64,000 nucleotides of DNA from Callipepla californica brunnescens. Its lineage: Eukaryota > Chordata > Aves > Galliformes > Odontophoridae. Below the pieces are notes generated by a model. It was not told the origin of the DNA. It was given only the letters and a program-made list of their open reading frames with translations, and did not search any database. This document shows positions 1 to 11,550 of this stretch, piece by piece (position 1 is the first letter of the stretch; each line of letters begins with the position of its first letter). The stretch covers positions 36,337,502 to 36,401,501 of the forward strand of contig JALIRH010000004.1 of NCBI GenBank assembly GCA_023055505.1, written 5' to 3'. The position numbers were made by a program, and so were the translations under genes.

Positions 1-1888
1 TTGAATCAAGCAAAAACCAAAACTTTTAAGGAAATAGAATATTCAGTTAATTTTAGCACGGAAGAAAACATAAATTTCTTACACATCTCCTGCAAATAGA
101 CAAAGATACAATGATAGTAAGCTGTATCTACTCAGGACCTAAGAATGATGGTGATAAAATAATTCTTGATTTAGAATAAATTCATTCATAGTGTAACTTT
201 GCTGGAATTAAACTAGCAATGAGTCTGATTCCATCTCTTCAGAAAATACTGCGAAGGATGTTGTATATACAAGATGGCTAGCTAGGATTCTAAGTATCCT
301 TGAAACAAAATATTCATTCTGTTCCATAAAGAATGTGTAAATGAACAGCTCTGCAGGCCATAACTTATGCAGGAATGCATACCTTTTAAATGAATGGAAC
401 AGTTAAAATCACCAGATCTGCTTATTTTTATGCATGGCCTTGCTTTAGGAGAGTGAATATATACTACATTGCCTCTCTCATACAGCTCTGGTGGAGACCA
501 CTTGGAAAACTCAGAAAACACAGCTCCAGGAAGTGTAAAACTTTGCTACCGTCTTAAAATAATCTGCATTGTAAAGGTATCTAAACATTTCTTCTTCTGC
601 TGGCTCTTTGGGACAGTCACAACAGTTTCTGAATGATTCTCTTCCTGTTCAATTTTTCATTTCCTTGTTATTAGAAAAAGACTTACTTGTGCTCAGTGCA
701 CTGTTTGCTTAAACATAAGGGGGGGAAACAATATATATACATATATATATATATATACACACACATATATTCTGTATAGGTAGTGTACACTGTATTTCTG
801 TTTATGACTAAAAAAAATATGAATTTTTAGCAGGTGAATTTATTGAACAAATTAAGAAGAACAAATTAAAGTAATATTGTGCGCACTAATATGTTCTGAA
901 ACACTAGTAAAGAAACACTCTTATGGAAAAGACAACAGAAAATGGCAACTTGAGGAAAACGCCAATGGTATTTATATCAAGTTCTACTGCCATGATCTTC
1001 AAATCAGCTATTGAACAATAAAGCTCTCCTTCTCATTCATTCCTTAGTGAGCAAATACTAGCCACGACTGACTAGGGCCAAAAGTTTACATTATACCAAA
1101 AAACAAAGTTAATATCACTAATGATAAATACCAGAGATCCCAAGTTCCCTTGATCTTTGCTGATGTTTCTCAGAGCAGACTGTATTCCAAACACTCTTTG
1201 GTGGAAGCGGTCAATGTTGAAGCACACATTTTTAATTCCATAGGCCTGTCTCTATCATGCCCTTTTAGGAAGCATTATGACAGTCATATCTGAATTTAAG
1301 CACCAGACAAGGATGAACATTATGAGTGCATGCTGCAAAGAATATCAGTGCCATCTTTTGTCAAAAGTTCTCACGCATTTACAAGAGAATGAAACTCAGT
1401 ACTTCGTAATATATTTAGAAATGCCATTTTTAGCCTTCTAGGACAAGTCTTTTTCTGAGAATGGTGAGCCAGTGTAGTGGAAGCCTTCAGAGCAATCACT
1501 TGAAAACACTGATGTGTTTAAATCCTTAAACAACTCACCACATCTTAAAGAATTACAAAAAAGGGCTTGCTGGAATTTTATATGGTGTGCTCAGAAAGAT
1601 TATGTTAGCTAAAAACTGACTGAACTGGAAGAATAAGAAACCTTGATTAAGTATCAGTCTGAAACAAAAACTGTTCACGATGAGCAACTTTTGTATCACA
1701 AGTTGTTAAATATGTGACAACGAAAATATATACATGAAATCAATGGGATGTCTACACATGCAATCAATAGGGAAGAGACTGTGGAGATGAAGGAAAGAAA
1801 GCCTTGCAGGCAGGTAGGGATTTTTTAGCTTTCCTCTGAAAATGATTTGTTCAAAAGCTGCCTATTCCCCAGCAGCCTTTCATGGCAC
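1..1888. other. AT-rich non-coding DNA, no gene seen
   Basis: All frames are broken by frequent stops. The only short open stretches are compositional and show no domain. The one notable structure is the TA/CA microsatellite near 731-770, listed separately. No repeat family, splice-flanked exon or RNA gene is recognisable by eye. Confidence 0.6.
731..770. repeat. TA-rich dinucleotide microsatellite with CA interruptions
   Basis: Alternating AT/TA dinucleotides run for about 40 bp with a short ACACACACA segment inside. This is a simple sequence repeat that is likely to vary in length between individuals. No function is implied. Confidence 0.9.
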
Positions 1889-2128
1889 TCACAGCAGGTG
1901 TTTCATCTTAACAGCTGTGCTAGCCGTTTTATTTTCTTCCCTTACTGTACTCACATTCTGCTTTGTCATCAGTTCAATGTCATTCATTACTGAGAAAATT
2001 CTTTCAACCGGCACATTACTGCCTGGGAAAGAAATGCCAATGCAAATCTGGAGAACACTGGAGAGTGAGAAAACTAAAAATGGATTTATTTTATTAAGTG
2101 AAAATCTCTCACTATCCTTCTTGTACAA
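1889..2128 (-). pseudogene. hAT-family transposase remnant, C-terminal dimerisation region
   Basis: The minus strand stays open for about 79 codons. Near its middle it reads SFPGSNVPVERIFSVMND, followed about 30 residues later by VKMKHLL. The pattern (small hydrophobic, PGSN, VER.FS, MN, then a distal K-rich leucine segment) is that of the hAT transposase dimerisation domain, seen in Charlie/Ac-type elements and in domesticated ZBED-like proteins. The frame opens at a TTG rather than a real start. In-frame stops lie just upstream (about 2165-2182), and a usual hAT transposase is several hundred residues, so this is a decayed fragment. I see no terminal inverted repeats or 8-bp duplication. 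The plus-strand ORF over the same bases is its shadow. The assignment rests on motif memory, not a search. Confidence 0.5.
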
Positions 2129-5100
2129 ATGTCTTCTACCTTCCTGCCAGTTTGTCTTCCAACTTCATTTTACCTCTTAATGCATCATTTATGACAGTTT
2201 CCTTAGCAATTAAAATCACTGAGAATTTTCACTTTTCCATTACAGAGTACATTAAAAAGTTCCAATGAGCAGAAAACATCTTTACATGGACTGTGGTCAT
2301 GAATACTGTCACAGTTCAGTATCTTCTTCTCTATACACTGTGGGGCTTTATTTGTATCATTGGTGTTAACACTGAATCACAGTAACACTGGGAAAGGCTT
2401 CATGCCCTAAATTGAGTTAGTTTCCTGAATTTATTTCATCAGAGAGATTTGCTCCTGGCAGGGGTCTTTCTCTTGCTGGTGAACTGAAGTAAAACCATAC
2501 ACTTACTATGTGACTCTCCATTTGGTGTAGTACAGCAAGAGGCAAAGCACTGGGCTATGCTCAGAGACATACTGGCTAGACAGCTGAAGGTGACTCAAGG
2601 TGACTCAAATAGTGTGTGCATTGTTAAAAAAAAAAATACATCCTTTCTGATCTATTTTCAACATTCCCAACCAGTACTAATAATTCACTGAATGAACTTT
2701 ACCAGGCTTAACTATCAACTCTGTATACCAGTATACCCATTAAAATTTGTGTCATTTTGATAGACTGTTTCATATCTTGATAAGAAGGGAGGTTCCAGTG
2801 ATTCTTCCCAAGTATCTCTGCAATAAACAGAGGACTAAGCAGCAAATTACATTTGTGTAAATAAATGACACAATTAAACGATTAAATGTGAAGACATTAA
2901 TTTATATTTATGAAGACTACAGAAGAATAGCAGAAGCTCAAGTGGTGTAAGAAAATGTTGGAAAACAAGTCAGAAATTACATATTGTCACTTCTTTCTAG
3001 AACATCTCTTTATCAAAGAAACAGCTAGCCAAAAGGACAATAGTTTATTTTGAATAAGAAAGGCAGAAATCTAATCACAATTATATAACAAAGCTGATAA
3101 GGAATCACTTGTGAGAGCAAATTCTCAGGAAGGAAAATCAGCTTGAACTCATAAAGAAGACATACAAGTGTGAGGAAGAAAGTTCACAGTACCAATGCTC
3201 TAAGTTTTCTATTCTGCTCAGAATCATCTCTCACATTCTTCAACCCAGCCTGGCTCCCACAAAGCCTTTCTGCTCTCGATTACTCTTGCTGAAAGAACAT
3301 GATAGTACAAGACTCTGTAACATCTTTTCCTAAATCCCATTAGCTATCATTTAGTCACACACCATATAAGAGGAAATGGGTAGTGGGACTAACACATATA
3401 AAGCCATTTTTCTCATTTATTCTTGTCTACCAAGATGAGACAGGATTTCTTACAGTGAACAGATGTCTTCCACAGGAAGTTTCTGTGATTCATTAAAAAG
3501 CATGTAAATTTTACTGACAGTAAAATAATAACAGATAAATAATGAAAATGCAGTTATGACTTGATATTATGACCACTATCAAACATTGTTAAAATTTGTT
3601 GAATTTGATAGATAGTTTCAAGTTCTTTAAAGAAACATTACTTCTAGCATTTTTAACACTTTTTTTTTTGTATATGTGGTTGACTGCACATGGGAAACTC
3701 TGTCTTCTGAACTGAATACAAATGATAAAGTTAAACCAAAGTTTAAAAACTGATGTTCTACTCCTAATCATGTCTCTAGCCTGTTGGCAAGCACACCACA
3801 TTCCCAGTCTGTATAGTAAGGATAACAATAATTAAACACCTTTAAAAAACTAAAGATTGAAAAATGAAACATAATATTATTATATAAGTAAATATATATA
3901 TAACCTTCTTAAAAATAAGCTTAATTCTGTTGACAATGTATCTTAAGTATCTCAGTTAATAGCTTAAGCAACTACAAGAATGCTATACATGTCCAAATTG
4001 GGAGCTACTTATTTCTACTTCCAGCAAAGACAAATTCATATAAAAAGCCTAGAGTCAAGAAAACAAAAAAGTTTAAATGACCTCTGGATTCCCATGGATA
4101 GCATGTTTTTCAGTTGTCCCAATCTGGTCAGAAAATCATTAAAACACAAGGGAAATGTTAGGGATCTGAGCACTATGGGTGTGCATATAATGGGTATATG
4201 TACCCATACATATATGGGTATGCATGTAATAATTATCCAGTCACTGAAATTGTCAATTCTATAATTTTAACTATTTAAAATATCATTATTTACCCCAAAA
4301 ATCACTTTTTGTCATAATTAAACAGCATTAACCTGCTCAAGTATCCTCTGTCTTGCATTGGTCAATAGTAGGCCTTTAAGGAAGAGGAGTGTTAAAATAT
4401 GCAGTAACATTTCTGTAGTACAATTGAAATGGACATGGGTTTTTTGTGGGGTTTTTTTTTTTTAGAGTCTGTAAAAGGACCTCCACATAAAACCACTGCA
4501 CCTCAAAAAGCTGTCTAAAAGTAAGTTACCATGGCAAAAAGTATTTAGTCAGAAATCTTTCTCTCTGATATGGAACTTCACCTTTCTCTTACACTCCAGA
4601 AATCCTTTTCTTCTAAAAATTACACTTTTTTCTGTTCATCATTTGGAATTTGTTTAATAAATCAAAGCTGTTCTACAGACTCTTTTGTAAGTCTACTTTA
4701 TTTTGGCCAGGGATGGTCATGCTGGAGAACACTAGGTCACCAGGCATGCAGCCATGTCTTCTTGCCAGCTTTGCGTATACTGGTGTCTTGACAAAATAGT
4801 TGGCAGACAATTTGTTTTTCTCTCTTACTCTGGCTAGACTCAGTATGAAAATAGCATTTTAGCACAATACCACAACACAACATTCACGTTTCCTCCTCGT
4901 CTCATTTCAATTCCCTCCACTAGTTACCCCAAACACCATACTAACTGAGGTCTGCCATATTTGGACTGTGCATGCTGCCAGCCATCTGAACCAGAAATAT
5001 TAAATAAACACACAAAAGAGCTGCTTCTCTGCCACTGTTAGATTAGATAAATCTGTGCCCCGACATAAAAGAACTGAGATGTCTCGTACATATTCCAGAT

Positions 5101-8100
5101 CAGTGAGGACCATCTGGTTGCTTTCATTTAGAGCCAAAACCCAAAACAAGGAAAGTTGTCACACTAAGAGAAAAAAAAATCATATTTTGGAATTACTATG
5201 ACATGCTAGAATGTATAGTGAGCATGTCAGTGTTTTGCTTAATATCCAGCTGAAAATAATGAGAGAATAGACCGAGTTGTAAAGACAGTAATATAATCAG
5301 AACCCAGAGAGACAAAACTCCTCAATGGAAAGTGTTACTCAGCAGAATCTACAGAGATACAAATTCAGAATTTCAGGAAATACTTATGCTGATATTGGGT
5401 TTATAGTCACTTTTTATAGAAGACTTTGGTTGATACTGATGATGATAATGGGCTCAGGAACAACAAAAATTAGGGAAAATATAACAGAGCTTTCTCATTT
5501 AAAGTGGTTTACACTCTACTTGCACATAACATATCGCCTCCAGTACTTATGATATGCAGAGGTTTTGGAGAAAACTGCTGAACACAGTTTGTGATCCCCA
5601 TTCTACACAGCAGTCAAATGCCAACACTCATGTGAACATTAATGTCAAAATGCATGAAGGTTAAACCTCTATGCAATGTGGAAATATTATCTTAATATGC
5701 CACATAATTTATATATGGAACACATCAGTACAGGAAAGCTAGAGAATAGGATTCTTCTGATTTACACCAAAAGATTCACTGCAGATACGCAAAGGTCAGG
5801 TGTTCTTACATTACTAAGCCATCAATACTGAAGTCCAGTTAGCACCAAAGAAGATGGGTATCCCATGGAAACAAGTACAGTGAAATCTAAAATTCAGAGA
5901 GAGGATCGTTCAAACAAGAAAGCTGTCACTTCCTAAAGGTTTTTGAAAAAAAAAAAAAAATACTAAAGAAAAGATGAATATTAAACATAGAGCTAGATAG
6001 TAGTAAAGTGATTATGAAAAGACTGAAGAGTTATTTTGAATCAGCAATTAACTTTCTGAGTCTGGAAATACAAAGCTATAAAGCCCATACACTATGGCAG
6101 GCAGTGTAGAATAGCATCCTATCTCCTTATAATGCTGCTAACAATTTGATGTGCATTTATTTTTATCATGCATTCAGAAGTTATGGGGATGTAACAACCA
6201 TATTATTATTATTAATTATAAACATATTCAGAGTCAAATCTTAGTGGGACTGTATAATTTTTTTTAGATCTTCTCTCATTCATAGATAATGTATTAAGCA
6301 GATGAATCTGGGACATAAAATAAACTGACTTTTTCCTAAGATCAGAGTCTGAGTTGCTGCCCTCATTCACACCAGCACTTCTGTCAAGACATCTTTGATC
6401 ATTTCTCTATAAGGAGAACTACAACATCAAGCTTTAACTTTTTAGTTTAAATGATGATATAATGTGCGAACGGGAATTTATTTAATTAATTTTATCCATT
6501 TAGTATAATCCTACTGGATTTAGTTCATCCGTAGTGTAACTGTACTGATGTTAACATTCTGACTTTGGTGGAATTTCACCAGAGCAACTGCAACAGGGAA
6601 ACACAGAACACAATTCAGTGAATAGATCTTTCACTTTAAATAGTTTGGTTTATTATAGTACTATATGAAAATCTAAAACCTCCAGTCAACAAGTGGCATT
6701 TTAATATGTCTATATTGTACAAATATTGTACAAATATTTTCTGTACAGTTCATAAAACATGAACGTTTGTGTTGCAGAAGGTGATGACACACAATACCTT
6801 TCACTGACTGCCTAATATCAGAGGTAGCCTGGTTATAAATTCTCCCATAGGGAAATGAGCAATAGCAAAATGTTAAAACAGTACCAGTACCTGCTTGTTT
6901 TTGCATGTAAGGGCACTCAATGGCTAAAGGCATACACATAAGCAGAAGTACTTCAGTATGTCTCTGATTGGGGCATTATTTCTGCTTTCTGATCATACTG
7001 AGATTATTAAACTATACATTTGCTTCCTCAGAAAACTTATTTTAATCAGTCAAACCTGCTCGTTTTAGTTAACATACTTCGTTTACTACATTACCTGTGG
7101 TCCCCATATGTTTCTGGTGTAAATCATGTTGTGTCTACCAAGAATTTCCCTGATGTAGGACACCAGTCTTCCTGTGGTTGTGCACAAGATGATAACCAGC
7201 AAAGTTCATATATCCTATCAAGCTACACATCAGTTAAAATGACTGTACAGATTTACCATTTGGGGTGGTATGGGTAATATATTCAGTGCCAATCAATAAA
7301 GTTTATAATCGTCAGCTTGCTCATAATATGAGCATTGGATAGTTTTAATGTTCTTGAGAGGCTATTATAAGTGTTTTGCTGCCACATGAAGCCAAAAAAA
7401 TCACCTTTTAAATAAAGATGAGGGAAAAGACCCAGCTATAATAGCAGTATTTTTGTTCTGTCTTGGTTCATTGAAATCACAGAACTTTCCTAACCTTCTC
7501 TCTTTTTTTTTCTTTTTTTTTTTTTCTGCACTGGTTTTTTGACTTCAATAAAAATTGCAACAGCTTTTACCTGTATTTATGTCTTCAATAATGCAATCAA
7601 GTTCAAGAAATACATAGAGGCACTCTGCATATACTGTCAGAATTATAGAGAGTTTTGCCAGTTCTATTCAACTAATTTTAAATGTAGCCTACCATTACAT
7701 ATACATGGAAGTACAGGTTTTCTAATAGTTACCTTTGGAAATGAACAATGTTTTTTAAGATAGGTGCTTAAGACAAAAGGCTTGTTTTCTACAAATACTA
7801 GATTGACATCAGTGAAAGTTCTGGTGAGTTTCAGAGTTCAGAAAAACAGAACACTTAGAATGGTAATATGACATTTAGCAGAAAAGATTTAAGCACCATT
7901 TTTAAAAAGTCATTGCTGCTAATTTTTGTAGGTAATAATTTGTCTGCAATTACATTGGGGTCTCCCAAAGGCTGCAGGGACAAGTCATTACATCTACATT
8001 ACAAAAACTTGATTCAAAACTTGCATGCTAAATATTTACTGACTGCATGAATATAACAACTGGGAAACAGATTCAGTAGTGCAAGATTCTACATAAACAG

Positions 8101-8206
8101 AGGAGGAAATATATTAACATTAGTATCATTAGCATGATGCATCCTATTTTAATGGATTACTTAGCTGTTAGTTATTGCAATGAAAATCAGTATAATTGGC
8201 TGATTT
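2129..8206. other. AT-rich non-coding DNA, no gene seen
   Basis: About 6 kb with no frame showing sustained coding character. It contains A and T homopolymers (for example A15 at 5946-5960 and a T-rich run at 7502-7526) and a small TACCCATA/TATGGGTA hairpin at 4201-4220. No CR1 or other repeat family is visible by eye, although old diverged copies would be missed. Confidence 0.55.
7502..7526. repeat. T-rich homopolymer tract
   Basis: Two long T runs are separated by a single C. This is low-complexity sequence with no sign of an attached retroposon upstream. Confidence 0.85.
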
Positions 8207-8766
8207 TGAGGAGGGCCTTTAAGATCATCTAGTTCCAACCCCCTGCTATAAGCAGGGACATCTCCCTCTAGATCAAGTTGCTCGAAATCTGATGCAGCCT
8301 GGTCTTCAACTCCTGCAGGGAAGGGGAATTCCCCCGCTGGAAAACCTGTTCCAGTGTCTCACCACCCTCACAGTAAATAATTAATTTCTAATATCTAGTC
8401 TAAATCTTTCCTTTTCCAGTTTAAGCTTTTTCCCCTCACCCTATTGCTACACGCCCTTATAAAAAGTTCCTCCCTGTTTTTCTGTAGGCCCCTTCAGGTA
8501 CTGGAAGACTGCTATAAGGTCTCCTTGGAGCCTTCTTTTCTCCAGGCTGAAAAGCCCCAGCTCTCTCTGCCTGTCCTTGCAGGGAAAGTTCTCCAGCTTT
8601 CTGATCACCTTCATGGCCCTCCTGTGGGCCTGCCATGACAGCTCAATGTACATTTTGTGTTGGATGCTCCAGAACTGTACAAAGGTAAGGGTATCACAAG
8701 AGCAGAGTGGAGGGGCAGAATCACCTCCCTTGACATGTTGGTAACAATATCTATGCAGACTGTTCC
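8207..8766 (-). mobile_element. CR1 LINE, 5'-truncated, minus strand
   Basis: Read on the minus strand, this ends with the CR1 3' signature (a GATGATCTTAAAGG-like segment, here TTTAAGATCATCTAG on the plus strand). CR1 is the dominant bird non-LTR retrotransposon. It is mobilised through its ORF2 protein (endonuclease plus reverse transcriptase), and most copies are 5'-truncated like this one. The minus-strand frame from 8791 to 8447 reads through the C-terminal tail of ORF2 (FVQFWS..., [27 protein letters not shown]), past the catalytic domain. The tail is divergent but recognisable. The unsplit 560-bp copy has no reverse-transcriptase motifs and cannot be autonomous. The upstream limit near 8766 is approximate. 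Confidence 0.93.
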
Positions 8767-11195
8767 TACCCATGCTTTCTCCTCTCAACATTATGCCTAC
8801 ATTTCAGCAAGGCAACCCAATGACAGACATTAAATCCAATGGAAGATTTGAAACATTGCTAGTATTCAAATTTCAACACATTTCCCAAACATTTCTCTTT
8901 AAGCAGGAATTAGTAGCCTTGCCAGTTAACAATAAAATATGTGAAGCATATTCAAGGGTAATACCAAAAATCAAGGCAGCAGATTCAAACTTCCAAGGGC
9001 AATAAAAAAATAAATAAACTCAAGAAAATAAATAAAGCTACAAAAGAATAACTATGGATATTCTGTCTAGCAATAACATTTAAACAGAAGAGGAGGTTAT
9101 ACTCTTGTTTGCAAGCTAGGTCTTGCAATAAAAAAAAACAAACATCTATTCTGTAAAACCAAGTTTCATGAAAAAATGTCAGTCAAGCACAAAACACAGC
9201 AGATCAACTGAGTGTAAATTGTAGAGATCAATGACAAATACAACCTGCATTGATTACTTCTGGGAGCCAATGCAATTCATGGGGAAGTGACTGCTTTGCT
9301 GTCAAATAGCAAATTACTTGACAAGTAGATACCACCCAAGGGCGATGGCTGCTTTGACAGAAGTTTTATTTTTATGCCTTAAAGTTTCTCTGTCTACAAA
9401 AGTTTTGATTCTTTTAAAGGGATATTGCATCATTCAGCTGCAAATTTTTATTCAGCTTGAAGTCATTGAGATATTTCTCATGTGGAAACTGTTTCTACTT
9501 TCATAATGTTGAGATTACATAACTGTAAATACTTAAATAAATTTCCTACTAGTTTACAAACATGCAGAAAGAAAGAGATACATAGCATGCACTCTATCAC
9601 TGTCTTGCTTTCTGGTACCTTATGTACTCACTGCCACATGCCTGGGGTAAATTGTGCCTGACAAATTGGGAGCAATACCAAAGTATTTTTGAAACCCAAA
9701 CAAAAGCTTTCTCAGCCAGAAAAGCTGAAAAACAATGGAGCAAGCATTAGCTTTGCAATTCCATGTTCTGGCAAAGAGAGAACACATATCTTTCCAAAAT
9801 ACTGCAAAAAAGGCCTTCTCATCCAAAAGATATCTATCTAGATCAAATAAAGGCCTTAGGCTCCTGGAACCTGTTGGTGTTTTCGCCCTCGTAGTGAGCA
9901 CTCTCTGGCACCTCATTTTTATAGGATCTAGTTCTGCCTGTTCTGTTTAACAAATACATTAAAGCTTTTTGTAATGAAAATCGAATAAGAATCTGGCTTT
10001 GGGAAAAATAATAATTCCCATTAATGTCATATAACTAATGAGTGTACCTTTGTTGAGCTACACTCACAACATGAAGGAGATGGCTACTAATTATGTTTTT
10101 CCTGACTAGCTAGAATTCCTAAAAATTTCCATAAATTCTTCTAGTGTTTTAATGGAGATACAGCTTTGTGGGCAGTTCCCTCTGCATGTACAACTGCTCA
10201 GCTGCTGTCCTTTCCCCAGCTGGTACAGAACAGCACCAAGCTTAACAGCAGCATTGTTTCATCAGGAAAAGAACTTATGGAAGACACTATTATAATCCTT
10301 GCAGATTTTTAATATTAAAAAATATTACAGCATCAGATCTGACCTTCAGAAAGTAGCAGAGAGAGTGAACAGAAGGTTAATGCAGATTTACATCTGATAG
10401 GTGTATATTTAGTCATGCATACTGTGAATAAGTATTAATCCAATGAGTGAAATGCTGAAAGGTTTTGTATGTCTGAACTTAGCCTGAATAATATTCCCCA
10501 GGTATGCCACTCTTTATCAAAATTCCATATACAAGAGGGTATAAAATGATAGTATAAAACACTTAAATGATCGTTAAACTATTCTTCCATGGTAGGTTTC
10601 TGACACGATGCTTTCCTTGGGCAAAGTCTGCAGCCTGTATCTAGTTTGTTTCTACTGAAGTGTACTGGAATTGATGTACCTTTCAGCAAATGTTTTACAT
10701 CATTGATCTGGGTCTTATTAAGATGTCTAGAGTATCTCTTAAATTCTTCACTGAGCCAAAAGAATAGCATGGTTTGCACTAAAGTTAGTCTAGTATCCTG
10801 AAAAGTGACTAATCTTTCCAGAGCTGAAAGCCAGTGTGTGCACTGGGAAAACAGTTTCCCTTTTCGAATGCTGTGTCAGAGGTTGCCACCTTGGGTTTAC
10901 CCCTTAGGAACTACGCTCGTTTAAAATACAAAATTGTCTTGCCAATTTCCATCAGTTCTGCTGAGAACAAAAGCAAAGATCCTTAATTACCACTCACTCC
11001 CGCGTGATGTACCTTCTGTAAACATGCTGGACATCGATAATTTGTCGGGAAATTAATGCAGTAAAGGTTTTGAGCTCCACACACTTGATGCCTAAACTTC
11101 CTTAAGACTACTAGGTAATTTTCCCAGTAAGCTTTAAACAGAATATATTTCATTAGAATATAATTAAATAGAATTTAAATAGAATCATTTTCTAT
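8767..11195. other. Non-coding DNA, no gene seen
   Basis: AT-rich with an A-rich AATA stretch near 9002-9040. A minus-strand open stretch of 98 codons at 9620-9916 has no recognisable domain and overlaps a plus-strand ORF of similar quality, so neither is called. No repeat family is recognised. Confidence 0.55.
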
Positions 11196-11550
11196 TGTTT
11201 CACGGTGCAATCCGTGACAGGGACATAAGGGAGGCAAAGAAGGGAGAGAGGGGGAAAAGAAACAAGTTGGGGGGGGGGGGGGGGGGGGGGGGGGGGAAGG
11301 ATTATAGATGGGTCTACAAAAAACATCGGCGCGATTTGAAGAGGAACGGCAACTTTTCTAAATGTGATAAAACCGAGCAATTGAGAGAGAGAAAGTTTCC
11401 AAACCAAATCCGAGAGCTTACGTTTGAAAAGCTGCAGGGAAAGCACACGTGCTGAATCTCCATGGCAGCCGAGAGAGCGCGCCCAGAAAGAGAGACTGGC
11501 GTCCGCTCCGGAGCTCCGCCCCTCTGCCGCTCCACAACGCGGCATTAATT
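11196..11550 (-). promoter_or_regulatory. CpG-dense patch, candidate promoter and first exon
   Basis: Roughly twenty CpG dinucleotides fall in about 350 bp, whereas CpG is rare in the flanks. On the minus strand there is a GC-box-like GGGGCGGAG (plus 11514-11522). About 50 bases further on comes an ATG in a strong context, GCTGCCATGG (plus cat at 11461-11463). After 14 codons (MEIQHVCFPCSFSN) a splice-donor-like GTAAGC follows (plus 11416-11421). Together these would fit a short first exon of a gene running left. I do not recognise the peptide and see no matching downstream exon in 1-11 kb, so this remains inference. A promoter for a non-coding RNA, or an unrelated GC-rich remnant, is equally possible. 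Confidence 0.35.
11269..11296. repeat. Poly-G run, 28 G in a row
   Basis: A pure G28 homopolymer lies inside the CpG-dense patch. G runs of this length are uncommon, can fold into G-quadruplexes and are prone to polymerase slippage and sequencing length error. It is also the source of the spurious polyproline and polyglycine peptides in the overlapping frames. Confidence 0.95.

Noticed and set aside
1842..2180. 112-codon plus-strand open frame
   Set aside because: Antisense shadow of the hAT remnant. It lacks any recognisable pattern.
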